NCBI RefSeq assembly: GCF_026891095.1
Contig: NZ_JAPTNL010000023.1
Span: 1-43,212 of the forward strand
DNA length: 43,212 nt
From: Roseovarius salincola
Lineage (GTDB): Bacteria > Pseudomonadota > Alphaproteobacteria > Rhodobacterales > Rhodobacteraceae
Reading direction: 5' to 3'
Below, in pieces: positions 35,902 to 43,212 of the stretch. Under the pieces are notes generated by a model, which saw nothing but the letters and a program-made list of their open reading frames with translations, had not been told where the DNA came from and did not search any database. The position numbers and the translations under genes are program-made. The number at the start of each line of letters is the position of its first letter. Position 1 is the stretch's first letter.

Positions 35902-38181
35902 ATGACCCGTTTCGCCGCCCCCATCGCCCAATCCATCTGGGACATGAAATACCGCCTCAAGGAGGCTGATGGCACGCCGATCGACGAAACCGTCGAGGCG
36001 ACGTGGCGGCGGATCGCGCGGGCGCTGGCCGCGGTCGAGGCGGATCCCGCCCATTGGGAAGAGCGGTTCTATGCCGCGCTGGAGGATTTCCGGTTTCTGC
36101 CGGCGGGGCGGATCACCGCCGGGGCGGGCACCGGGCGCAGCGTGACGCTGTTCAACTGTTTCGTCATGGGCACGATCCCGGACGACATGGGCGGCATTTT
36201 CGAGATGCTGAAAGAGGCCGCGCTGACCATGCAGCAGGGTGGCGGGATCGGCTATGATTTCAGCACCATCCGCCCGCGCGGCGCCGAGGTGAAGAGCGTG
36301 GCCGCCGATGCCAGCGGGCCGCTTTCCTTCATGGATGTGTGGGACGCCATGTGCCGCACCATCATGAGCGCGGGGTCGCGCCGGGGCGCGATGATGGCGA
36401 CCATGCGCTGCGATCACCCCGATATCGAGGATTTCATCGGCGCCAAGTCGGATTCCGCGCGTCTGAGGATGTTCAACCTGTCGGTGCTGGTCAGCGACGC
36501 CTTCATGGAGGCGGTCAAGGCGGATGGCGCGTGGGATCTGGAATTCGGCGGCAAGGTCTATCGCACGGTGCAGGCGCGCGACCTGTGGAACCGGATCATG
36601 CGGGCGACCTATGATTATGCCGAGCCGGGGGTGATCTTCATCGACCGGATCAACGAGGCCAACAACCTCAGTTACTGCGAGACGATTTCGGCCACCAACC
36701 CCTGCGGCGAACAGCCCCTGCCGCCTTATGGCGCCTGCCTTCTGGGGTCGGTCAACCTAGCGCGGATGGTGAGCGACCCGTTCGGCAAGGATGCGGCGCT
36801 CGATCCCGAGGCACTTGATGCGCTGGTGGCGAGCGCGGTCAGGATGATGGACAACGTGGTCGATGCCAGCCGCTTTCCGCTGGAGGCGCAGGCGCGCGAG
36901 GCCGCCGCCAAGCGCCGGATCGGGCTGGGTGTCACGGGGCTGGCGGATGCGCTGTTGATGCTGGGGCTGCGCTATGGCAGCGACGAGGCGGCGGCGCAGA
37001 CCGAAAGCTGGCTCAGGCAGATCGCGCGCGCGGCCTATCTGGCAAGCGTTGATCTGGCGCGCGAGAAGGGGCCGTTTCCGCTGTTTGACCGCGATGCGTT
37101 CCTGGCGTCGGGCAACATGATGAACATGGATGATGACGTGCGCGAGGCGATTGCGAAGCACGGCATCCGCAATGCGCTTTTGACCAGTATCGCGCCGACC
37201 GGCACGATCAGCCTTTATGCGGGCAATGTGAGTTCGGGGATAGAGCCGGTCTTTGCCTATTCCTATACGCGCAAGGTCTTGCAGAAGGATGGCAGCCGCA
37301 CCGAGGAAGAGGTGGTGGATTACGCCGTGCAGATGTGGCGCGAAAAGTTCGGCGATGCCGAGTTGCCCGCGCATTTCGTCAATGCCCAGACGCTGGACCC
37401 CGAGGATCACGTCAAGATGCAGGCGGCGGCGCAGCGCTGGGTGGACAGCAGCATTTCCAAGACGATCAACTGCCCGGCGGATATTTCATTCGAGGCGTTC
37501 AAGACTGTCTACATGCAGGCCTATGAGACGGGCTGCAAGGGCTGCACCACCTATCGCCCCAATGACGTGACCGGCAGCGTGCTGAGCGTGTCGGAGAGCA
37601 CTGACGAGGCGCCGGGCGAGAGTGGCGCCCCGGTGCCGCGCGAGGGCGGCGAGATCGTCTATATGTCCGAGCCGCTGGACCGGCCCACGGAGTTGGAGGG
37701 CGCGACCTACAAGCTGAAATGGCCCGACAGCAACCATGCGATCTATATCACCGTCAACGATATCGTGCTGAACGGGCACCGGCGGCCCTTCGAGGTGTTC
37801 ATCAACTCCAAGAACATGGAGCATTTCGCCTGGACCGTGGCGCTGACGCGGATGATCTCGGCGGTGTTCAGGCGCGGGGGCGATGTGAGTTTCGTGGTCG
37901 AGGAGCTGAAAGCGGTGTTCGACCCGCGCGGCGGTGCCTGGATGCAGGGCAAGTATATTCCCTCGATCCTGGCGGCGATCGGCGGCATCCTCGAGCAGCA
38001 CATGATCTCGATCGGCTTCCTTGAAGGCGAGGGGCTGGGCCTGAAAAGTGATCCGACGCAATCGGTGGTCAACCTGGATGCGCCGCGCGGCCCGTCCTGC
38101 CCGGCCTGCGGCAGCTATGACATGCGGATGATCGAAGGCTGCATGACCTGCGCGAATTGCGGGCATTCGAAGTGCGGGTGA
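35902..38181 (+). CDS. nrdJ: Adenosylcobalamin-dependent ribonucleotide reductase (class II)
   Basis: A 759-residue class II reductase. The N-terminal LFNCFVMG holds the redox Cys86; ATNPCGEQPLPPYGACLLGS carries the thiyl-radical Cys268 with its Asn and Glu partners. The C-terminus has a Cys-rich CPACG...CMTCANCG region that serves as zinc ribbon and electron shuttle. It reduces ribonucleotides to deoxyribonucleotides with B12 rather than an iron centre. ATG 35902 is set by the conserved MTRFAAPIAQSIWDMKYR start. There is no room for a cobalamin riboswitch in the 95-bp upstream region, so B12 does not appear to regulate it from there. Confidence 0.96.
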   Translation: MTRFAAPIAQSIWDMKYRLKEADGTPIDETVEATWRRIARALAAVEADPAHWEERFYAALEDFRFLPAGRITAGAGTGRSVTLFNCFVMGTIPDDMGGIFEMLKEAALTMQQGGGIGYDFSTIRPRGAEVKSVAADASGPLSFMDVWDAMCRTIMSAGSRRGAMMATMRCDHPDIEDFIGAKSDSARLRMFNLSVLVSDAFMEAVKADGAWDLEFGGKVYRTVQARDLWNRIMRATYDYAEPGVIFIDRINEANNLSYCETISATNPCGEQPLPPYGACLLGSVNLARMVSDPFGKDAALDPEALDALVASAVRMMDNVVDASRFPLEAQAREAAAKRRIGLGVTGLADALLMLGLRYGSDEAAAQTESWLRQIARAAYLASVDLAREKGPFPLFDRDAFLASGNMMNMDDDVREAIAKHGIRNALLTSIAPTGTISLYAGNVSSGIEPVFAYSYTRKVLQKDGSRTEEEVVDYAVQMWREKFGDAELPAHFVNAQTLDPEDHVKMQAAAQRWVDSSISKTINCPADISFEAFKTVYMQAYETGCKGCTTYRPNDVTGSVLSVSESTDEAPGESGAPVPREGGEIVYMSEPLDRPTELEGATYKLKWPDSNHAIYITVNDIVLNGHRRPFEVFINSKNMEHFAWTVALTRMISAVFRRGGDVSFVVEELKAVFDPRGGAWMQGKYIPSILAAIGGILEQHMISIGFLEGEGLGLKSDPTQSVVNLDAPRGPSCPACGSYDMRMIEGCMTCANCGHSKCG

Positions 38182-38310
38182 CGGCGGGTTTTATCTCCAC
38201 CTTGTCGATGCGGGCGTAGTTATGCCAAATTGGCGGATTTTACTGCCACGCGTCGGTGGAAGTTTTGCCAGCGTCTGTAAGGCTCTGTGAAATATAGACT
38301 TTTTCCGAAG

Positions 38311-38333
38311 CAGATTTTGCCCCCCAAAATCTG
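38311..38333. repeat. 9-bp inverted repeat
   Basis: CAGATTTTG (38311-38319) and CAAAATCTG (38325-38333) are exact reverse complements with a 5-nt CCCCC loop. It may act as the nrdJ terminator or a binding site; there is no clear T tract after it. Confidence 0.6.
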
Positions 38334-38374
38334 GCTCTAAAAACAGAGTTTGCGCGCCAACACCGGCAGGGGAG

Positions 38375-38412
38375 TGTCCGGCGCGGCCCTCTTGATGAGG
38401 CCGCGCCGGACA
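38375..38412. repeat. 14-bp inverted repeat, strong hairpin
   Basis: TGTCCGGCGCGGCC (38375-38388) and GGCCGCGCCGGACA (38399-38412) pair perfectly over CTCTTGATGA. Its place 113 bp before the orphan genes, without a T tract, suggests a structured leader or an element end rather than a plain terminator. Confidence 0.75.
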
Positions 38413-38524
38413 ACCCAGTGCCGATGGTAACGCGGACGCCGGAAACGAAATCATTTGACCGGAGCAGGGATCTTCTGACGCAGCCCATGGCGGGCCCGCG
38501 CATTCCACCAGGAAAGGTGATCCC

Positions 38525-38923
38525 ATGAAACACATTCCCGATATCCGTGCCCTGCTCCGGCACATGAACAAGGCCAGCGATTTCATGCGCTGGCTGCGCT
38601 CAGAGGGTGACAGCCTTGTCGCCTCGGCCGACCTGCTGGGCGGACGCAAATGGGCTGCACGGGCTCGAGCCGTCGTCGAGGCAGCGAAAGCTGGCAACGA
38701 CCTGGCCGCCCGCCGCGGCGAGCTCCATGAGCTCAACCGCCTGCTGCGTCTCGAATTCACCACCGACATCAAGAGCGTCGAAGCCCGGCGCTTTGCAGCC
38801 ATACACCCGGATGATCCCCGGGCGGACATCGCGCGGCGCTGCGCGGAGGCGCTGGGCCGCGGAGTGCGCGCGCTCGAGGCTCTTTACGTTGCCGGTATTG
38901 TCGGCATACGGGAGGCCGCATGA
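38525..38923 (+). CDS. Uncharacterised 132-residue protein, first of an overlapping pair
   Basis: I do not recognise this family. The protein is predominantly helical and basic, with no signal peptide or membrane segment. KHIPDIRALLRHMNKASDFM at the start and RRGELHELNRLLRLEFTTDI in the middle look like packed amphipathic helices; GRGVRALEALYVAGIVGIRE ends it. GGAAAGG sits 7 nt before ATG 38525 and GC/codon use is that of a real gene. Its TGA overlaps the next ATG (ATGA at 38920-38923), so the two are coupled. The hairpin leader precedes it and a strong terminator follows the second gene, defining a two-gene unit. Function unknown. Confidence 0.65.
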   Translation: MKHIPDIRALLRHMNKASDFMRWLRSEGDSLVASADLLGGRKWAARARAVVEAAKAGNDLAARRGELHELNRLLRLEFTTDIKSVEARRFAAIHPDDPRADIARRCAEALGRGVRALEALYVAGIVGIREAA

Positions 38924-39309
38924 TGTTTGAGACGCAAACCGCGGCGGTTAGTCAGGCGCGCGACCTCACGCGGCGCGCCGCCCAATGGCTCGACCTGATC
39001 GACTTCCGCGCACATGCTGCGGCAGAGACCTTCTCGCCCAGCATGTCCACGTATCACGACATGCTGGACCCGGCCGCCACTGATGCGGCGCGGCTCGCAG
39101 CCTGCCGTGGCATGCATCAACAAGTGTGCCGCCGCGTAGAGGCCGAACGCCTTGAAGGCGAAGCCACCCATGCGCGCCAGCGTCCGATCGACCCTTACGG
39201 ACTGCGCTGGCGCATCACGCGTGATGGCGCAACGCTGGAAACCATTGCCTGCCTGCTCTCAGCTGCGATCGAGGTCTTCGAAGGTCATCTCGACGAGGCG
39301 GCCGCGTAG
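38920..39309 (+). CDS. Uncharacterised 129-residue protein, second of an overlapping pair
   Basis: I do not recognise this family. It is soluble and mixed-charge, with two cysteines (LAACRGMHQQVCRRVEAERL, near 61-80), a short RQRPIDPYGLRWRITRDGAT segment that could be a beta hairpin, and a C-terminal helix (LLSAAIEVFEGHLDEA). The start at 38920 is coupled to the upstream stop; a second ATG follows at once at 38923. A strong hairpin lies directly after the stop. The repeated co-translation suggests the two products act together. No function is claimed. Confidence 0.65.
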   Translation: MMFETQTAAVSQARDLTRRAAQWLDLIDFRAHAAAETFSPSMSTYHDMLDPAATDAARLAACRGMHQQVCRRVEAERLEGEATHARQRPIDPYGLRWRITRDGATLETIACLLSAAIEVFEGHLDEAAA

Positions 39310-39343
39310 AAAAAACGCGGGGCCGCCAAGTGGCGGCCCCGCG
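39310..39343. terminator. Bidirectional terminator after the orphan pair
   Basis: CGCGGGGCCGCC (39316-39327) pairs perfectly with GGCGGCCCCGCG (39332-39343) over AAGT. It is preceded by AAAAAA (39310-39315), so it is a canonical terminator on the minus strand and ends with CATCTTTC on the plus strand. Confidence 0.82.
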
Positions 39344-39754
39344 CATCTTTCGACTCCGTTCATGATGTTGACGGTTACCCGTGACAAAGGGCTTGATAGC
39401 GGCTTGCAGCCCTGCACTACAGTTTGGCGCCTCGCTCGTCTTTATCGGTGAGACCAGCAAGGGCGGAAAGACTAAGCCGACCTTCACTGCGCGGTTCTCG
39501 AATGGCCCCAAAGTGCAGATAAGTGGACGATCATAGCGATGTCTGGGGCCGTCGAACCGCGCGGTACCTTGCGCAAGAGACGGAGCAGGCGTTACATTGA
39601 CAACAAGGCCACCTCGCGGTGATAGTTGCCGTTGAAAAAGTTTGTATCGTCGTCACGGATAACGAGAAGAACTTCGTCGCACTTCACTTCATTAGTCTGT
39701 TGTGTGGCGGGGATTGATGTCTCAACGCATTTTGACATCGCTCAGGAGGGCAGC
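39344..39754. other. Gene-free stretch before the DUF5131 gene
   Basis: No convincing gene is seen in these 411 bp. An imperfect inverted repeat lies at 39489-39562. The last part has AGGAGGG (39744-39750), the ribosome binding site for the gene at 39755. A short in-frame extension from 39626 has no family similarity and is not used. Confidence 0.5.
39489..39562. repeat. Imperfect inverted repeat
   Basis: GCGCGGTTC followed by TCGAATGGCCCC (39489-39509) matches the reverse complement of GGGGCCGTCGAACCGCGC (39545-39562) with a few differences. The 35-nt loop separates the arms. It could be a structured RNA or the footprint of a mobile element; it is not a known family that I can name. Confidence 0.5.
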
Positions 39755-40537
39755 ATGGCCGAAACACAGATTGAGTGGACGGACTCGACATGGAACCCAG
39801 TCGCGGGTTGTTCGATTGTAACCGCCGGCTGCACGAACTGCTATGCGATGGAGATGGCAAAACGCCTCGAAGCTATGGGTGTTGAGAAATACGCTGGGCT
39901 AACCCGGAAGACCGGCGAACGCACCGTTTGGAACGGCGTGGTACGCGAAGATCGTGAGGCGCTGGCAATTCCATATCGCTGGCGCAAGCCCCGCAAAATA
40001 TTTGTCAACTCAATGAGCGACCTTTTCCATGAACAGGTGAGCGACGCCTTCATCCTCGATGTATGGCAGGTGATGCGCGACACGCACCAGCACAATTATC
40101 AGATACTCACCAAGCGGCCGGACCGCATGGCGGAACTCGTTGCGAGCCAGATCGAGGAGGTCCTCCCCAACGTTTGGCTCGGCACCAGCATCGAGGACGC
40201 CGATGTCGTTGATCGCATCGAACATCTACGCAAAGTGCCTGCGGCCATCCGTTTCATTTCGTTCGAACCGCTTATCGGAGCTGTAGGCGCGGTTGACCTC
40301 ATGGGCATTCATTGGGCGATCGTCGGCGGCGAGAGCGGCAAGGCCGCCCGTCCAATCCGTGAGCAATGGATTGATGAAATCCATGCCCAATGCCTATCGG
40401 CCGGCACGGCTTTTTTCTTCAAGCAGTGGGGGACGTGGGGTAAAGACAACAAGAAGCGATCGAAGAAGGCGAACGGCCGCGAGTATCGCGGACAGACTTG
40501 GGATGAGATGCCGACCGTGACATACGCTGTCGCGTAA
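39755..40537 (+). CDS. DUF5131 family protein (phage Gp37/Gp68-like, three-Cys motif)
   Basis: A 260-residue protein of the DUF5131/Gp37-Gp68 family. WTDSTWNPVAGCSIVTAGC and then TNCYAMEMAKR carry the three-cysteine motif Cys19-X6-Cys26-X2-Cys29, which resembles an iron-sulfur site of the radical-SAM type but with different spacing. KIFVNSMSDLFHE, YQILTKRPDRM, NVWLGTSIED and FISFEPLIG are the diagnostic later motifs and imply a TIM-barrel-like fold; WAIVGGESG lies near 190. No reaction is established. It is followed directly by a TcmP gene, the known partner of this three-Cys family. AGGAGGG precedes ATG 39755. Often found in phages and mobile islands. Confidence 0.9.
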   Translation: MAETQIEWTDSTWNPVAGCSIVTAGCTNCYAMEMAKRLEAMGVEKYAGLTRKTGERTVWNGVVREDREALAIPYRWRKPRKIFVNSMSDLFHEQVSDAFILDVWQVMRDTHQHNYQILTKRPDRMAELVASQIEEVLPNVWLGTSIEDADVVDRIEHLRKVPAAIRFISFEPLIGAVGAVDLMGIHWAIVGGESGKAARPIREQWIDEIHAQCLSAGTAFFFKQWGTWGKDNKKRSKKANGREYRGQTWDEMPTVTYAVA

Positions 40538-40562
40538 TTTGGCAGAGAATAGGGATGGCAAT

Positions 40563-41819
40563 GTGGTTGAGAAGCGGTATGAGTGGAAGAACGGCGCTGT
40601 CCTCGAAGAACATTCACGCCGGAAGCACAAAATCCTTCGCGAATATGTGTTCGACTACCTCTCCGTCCGCTGCAAGCTGCCCCAACAGGAACGCTTCCGC
40701 CTTGCTATAATTGATGGCTTTGCGGGCGGCGGGCGCTATCAATGTGGCGCGGCTGGCTCGCCGCTGATTTTCATCGAAGAACTGATGCGCGCGGTCGAGG
40801 CTGTGAACACGCAGCGTGCCGTTCAGGGCCTCGATACGATCGAGGTTGAATGTCTACTGATCTTCAACGACGCCAGCCGTGACGCGATCGAGCTACTGAA
40901 AACTCATGTCGCGCCGATGCAGGCTGACATCCTGACGACTTGTCCCAAACTGCACCTGCGGGTGGAATATCTGAACGACTTCTTCGAGGTCGCCTATCCA
41001 AAAATCAAGGAGATGCTGGGTCAGGGACGGTACCGAAGCGTAATCTTCAATCTCGATCAGTGCGGCCATAGCCATGTTGAACGCGGTACGATCCTTGAGA
41101 TCATGCGTTCTTGGCCAGCGGCCGAAATTTTTTACACCTTCGTCATCACGTCTCTGCTTGCTTTTCTGCAGAAGGATCAACCCGAGCAACTGCGCACGCA
41201 ACTCGACCACCTGGGCATTCCCGCCAACGACATGCAGGTACTCGATGGGCTGATGAGCCGAACGGACTGGCTCGGCACAGCCGAGAAGATCGTCTTTGAC
41301 GCTTTCCGCCTTTGCGCTCCGTATGTTAGCCCATTCTCCATTAACAATCCCGGTGGGTGGCGATACTGGCTTATCCACTTCGCGAATGCATATCGGGCTC
41401 GGCAAGTCTACAACAATATCCTTCACGACAACGCAAGCTTACAGGCGCACGTCGGTAGGCCAGGCCTCAATATGCTGTCCTACGATCCTCGGCGTGACGA
41501 GGGGATGCTCTACCTCTTCGACGATAGTGGCCGGGCTTCAGCAAAGACCCAATTGCTGGATGACATTCCCCGTCTTCTCACTGACGCGGGCGACGCGATA
41601 TCAGTGCTGGAGTTCTACGAAAGCATCTACAACGTCACCCCGGCGCACGCCGATGACGTTCATGCGGCGATAATCGAAAACCCGGATCTCGAGGTGATTA
41701 CACCGGCAGGCGGGGAGCGTCGCAAGGCAAATACGATCGCGGTGAACGACATCATAAAGCTAAAGAGCCAGCGCAGCTTCTTCCCGATGTTCCTGAATGC
41801 GGGAACGAAGAGGAAATAG
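40563..41819 (+). CDS. tcmP: Three-Cys-motif partner protein TcmP
   Basis: A 418-residue protein matching the TcmP family, which is defined by its pairing with the three-Cys gene. The N-terminal HSRRKHKILREYVFDYL, then IIDGFAGGGRY, LIFNDASRDAI and VIFNLDQCGHSHVE resemble a methyltransferase-like Rossmann domain with the GFAGGG loop in SAM-motif position. The C-terminal half (WRYWLIHFANAYRARQVYN and onward) is less clear. The start is uncertain: GTG 40563 has AGGGA about 9 nt upstream and is used; TTG 40539 lies 1 bp after the DUF5131 stop and would add eight residues. Function is unknown, though it probably acts with DUF5131. Confidence 0.87.
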   Translation: MVEKRYEWKNGAVLEEHSRRKHKILREYVFDYLSVRCKLPQQERFRLAIIDGFAGGGRYQCGAAGSPLIFIEELMRAVEAVNTQRAVQGLDTIEVECLLIFNDASRDAIELLKTHVAPMQADILTTCPKLHLRVEYLNDFFEVAYPKIKEMLGQGRYRSVIFNLDQCGHSHVERGTILEIMRSWPAAEIFYTFVITSLLAFLQKDQPEQLRTQLDHLGIPANDMQVLDGLMSRTDWLGTAEKIVFDAFRLCAPYVSPFSINNPGGWRYWLIHFANAYRARQVYNNILHDNASLQAHVGRPGLNMLSYDPRRDEGMLYLFDDSGRASAKTQLLDDIPRLLTDAGDAISVLEFYESIYNVTPAHADDVHAAIIENPDLEVITPAGGERRKANTIAVNDIIKLKSQRSFFPMFLNAGTKRK

Positions 41820-42094
41820 CGATTAACCGAATGCGGATAGGTCGGGTCTGCAGGCTTCGCGAAAAACCTTCAGGAAAGCAGTCGCAGTACTCATAAGTAC
41901 AGCCGATGACCGCTTTGGCCGGAAGCGTTGCCGCGCCTGAGTTGATGAAGCTGCACCGCTGCGAAGACCAGCCTGGCGAAGGTCGGCATAAGGCCGACCG
42001 TTCACGATAGGTCCTTCCGTTCAGACCTCGACTACCTCGGAAACGGCGAGCGCGTTCTCCAGCTCCACCTGAGGTTTTGCAGGCTTCAACATAC
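41820..42094. other. Gene-free gap between converging TcmP and KwaB-like genes
   Basis: I see no gene in these 275 bp. A hairpin GGTCGGC (41981-41987) / GCCGACC (41993-41999) may serve as a terminator for one or both genes. A 60-residue minus-strand frame (41823-42005) has no ribosome binding site and no recognisable family. Confidence 0.45.
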
Positions 42095-43006
42095 CTATGT
42101 CGTCACCTTCTGTCGCCCTGTCGCGCGATAGGGTACAGGGCCTGTTGCTGTCAGGTCGACTTGGTAGCGGCGATCGTCAAGAATTTCCAACAGCTTGGTC
42201 TCGTCTTGTCGTCTGCACCGAAGCCGTCCGTCAACGTTATTGAGGACAAGACCGTGATGTGCGGCAAGCTCTTGAATCCGATCTTGCCGGATTTGCGCCA
42301 AGTCGTTTCGAGCAGCGATCGAAGCCGCCATTCTGGCCATTCTCGGGTGTCTTGCGATATCCGCCTGAATCCGGGTGAAGTCCAGAAAATCGATCGTATC
42401 GTGGATTTGCTGCACCTTGTGGGCTGCGGCACCTGCCACATGCTCCACGATGTTCGCCAGATACTCCACTGAGCGCACCTTCAGCATGAATACATGCCCG
42501 TCCGTAACGATGGCGTCAAACTCGCGGTCCAGCTTGAGAACGTCATCCTCGATCATCTTGAGGGTGTCGTCACCTGCCAGGCGCATCAGCTTGTTACGGG
42601 CTCCGAGGGTGCCCTTCAGCTGTGTACCTTTCTTGATGCCCACGGCCTTCCGGCCCTGATTGTCGTGAAAGATACCGAAGTAGTGGTCGATATCGGGCAC
42701 GTGGTCGTGCGCGTTGGCGAGATCATCGAGATCGCCTGAATCGAAGATCGCGGACAAGTCCGCCAAATAATCGGTATCCCGCGCCCCGTAAACTCGACGC
42801 CGATCCCCGTAGTCTTCGGAGATGTCATGGGGTTCCCAATCGCCACCGAGCTGTGCGAACCCGGCCAATGTCGCGCCGAGGACTTCCTTCAGCGCCTCCT
42901 TGATCGGGGCGTCCGTTGGTACGAAGTACCGATTGCCGTTGCCTCTCAGCGCCACGGCAAAATTCACGTTATGTATATTCTGGAAGTCGAAATCGTCTTC
43001 AATCAT
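42095..43006 (-). CDS. DUF4868 protein, KwaB-like (Kiwa defence)
   Basis: A 303-residue protein that I place in the DUF4868/KwaB family from its middle and end: DHYFGIFHDNQGRKAVGIKK, then MIEDDVLKLDREFDAIVTDG and VFMLKVRSVEYLANI, and the ending LLEILDDRRYQVDLT followed by a VPYRATGRQKV tail. These correspond to the conserved F..DxxID-type core and the C-terminal ILxDxR...T..Y.ATGR.KV pattern of the family. In the Kiwa system KwaB acts with the membrane protein KwaA against phages. No KwaA-like membrane gene is visible, but upstream sequence ends 206 bp away. The start could also be ATG 43030; neither has a strong ribosome binding site. Confidence 0.7.
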   Translation of the reverse strand: MIEDDFDFQNIHNVNFAVALRGNGNRYFVPTDAPIKEALKEVLGATLAGFAQLGGDWEPHDISEDYGDRRRVYGARDTDYLADLSAIFDSGDLDDLANAHDHVPDIDHYFGIFHDNQGRKAVGIKKGTQLKGTLGARNKLMRLAGDDTLKMIEDDVLKLDREFDAIVTDGHVFMLKVRSVEYLANIVEHVAGAAAHKVQQIHDTIDFLDFTRIQADIARHPRMARMAASIAARNDLAQIRQDRIQELAAHHGLVLNNVDGRLRCRRQDETKLLEILDDRRYQVDLTATGPVPYRATGRQKVTT

Positions 43007-43147
43007 CGGTAGCCTGGTCCACAAGAACATTTCCGCCGAGGCGCCAGCCTTTGAGAGGTTGTCCCAACGCTAAGTTGTGCCGCTTCGAGAGAACAGCGTA
43101 AGTGACGAGGCGGGGAGCTATGCGTGATTTTGGGTGACGCGGCCTGA

Positions 43148-43212
43148 TCAAGCGGCGCGGTTTGCAGTGTCGTTTGTGGCGACACCGTCGGTGAATGTGA
43201 CGCCTTCGATGA
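43148..43212 (-). CDS. C-terminal end of an unidentified protein (window edge)
   Basis: The minus strand from the window edge stays open for 20 residues (ending TFTDGVATNDTANRAA) and stops at TGA 43150-43148. A partial gene is possible because the frame continues off the window. It is too short to identify; a mobile-element protein is a guess from the accessory context. The 141 bp between it and the KwaB-like start show no gene. Confidence 0.25.
   Translation of the reverse strand, partial: IEGVTFTDGVATNDTANRAA

Larger units (their letters stand above)
38182..38524. other. Hairpin-rich gene-free leader between nrdJ and the orphan gene pair
   Basis: This 343-bp stretch has no gene. It contains CAGATTTTG (38311-38319) paired with CAAAATCTG (38325-38333) over CCCCC, and a perfect 14-bp stem TGTCCGGCGCGGCC (38375-38388) / GGCCGCGCCGGACA (38399-38412) over a 10-nt loop. 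The sequence from about 38195 to 38350 is more AT-rich than nrdJ, suggesting a boundary near here. GGAAAGG (38511-38517) is the ribosome binding site for the gene at 38525. Confidence 0.6.

Noticed and set aside
38391..38445. Possible hammerhead ribozyme (TTGATGAG with a later GGAAACG)
   Set aside because: The first core element is TTGATGA rather than CTGATGA, the intervening sequence does not give a short stem II, and the cleavage triplet context is missing.
41823..42005. 60-residue minus-strand frame between TcmP and the KwaB-like gene
   Set aside because: No ribosome binding site, no recognisable motif, and it overlaps a hairpin; treated as non-coding.
1..43212. CRISPR array
   Set aside because: No regularly spaced direct repeats were seen anywhere in the window.

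Overview
The window looks like about 43 kb of chromosome from a marine-type alphaproteobacterium of the order Rhodobacterales (roseobacter / Paracoccaceae group). This rests on high GC, on families typical of that group (DUF1150, DUF1489, DUF465, short HisG with HisZ, fused Sat-CysC, class II NrdJ), on a CuyA-like cysteate lyase, and on the recurrent intergenic repeat ending in AGATGAAG. The assignment is from recognition only; no database search was possible.

Layout. Positions 1-3100 are accessory: a truncated P-loop ATPase remnant, then a DUF3489 - DUF2924 - large serine recombinase cassette that stops 172 bp from the 3' end of a tRNA-Gln(UUG) gene. Positions 3263-38181 are ordinary chromosome: SH3 protein, 2-hydroxyacid dehydrogenase, gamma-glutamyltransferase, purEK, a heat-shock pair (hsp20-DUF1150), a glycosyltransferase, sat-cysC, a di-heme cytochrome c peroxidase, a dimethylglycine-dehydrogenase-like flavoprotein, a LysR/cuyA-like divergent pair, DUF937, an AhpD-like protein, an HNH nuclease, a DUF938 methyltransferase with an aldo/keto reductase, a four-gene BMP-type (nucleoside-like) ABC importer, dnaE, slyX, an overlapping hisS-hisZ-hisG operon, an outer membrane beta-barrel, DUF1489 and nrdJ. 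Positions 38182-43212 are accessory again: a hairpin-rich leader, two unrecognised overlapping genes, a DUF5131 (three-Cys, phage Gp37/Gp68-like) plus TcmP pair, and a convergent DUF4868 (KwaB-like) gene, ending in an unidentified partial reading frame.

How the parts work together. purE/purK form one step of purine synthesis. hisZ and hisG encode the two halves of the first enzyme of histidine synthesis and are coupled to the histidyl-tRNA synthetase from which HisZ derives. The ABC genes make one importer. Regulatory sites visible by eye include an RpoH-type promoter before hsp20, an FNR-type box before the peroxidase, a LysR-type dyad before the cuyA-like gene, and a sigma-70-like promoter for the tRNA.

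The most interesting material is the right accessory block, which joins a three-Cys/TcmP pair to a KwaB-like protein without a visible KwaA and to two orphan genes. It may be a small defence island. A second point of interest is a composite intergenic repeat whose two full copies keep the same three-part architecture with compensatory changes in the middle hairpin.
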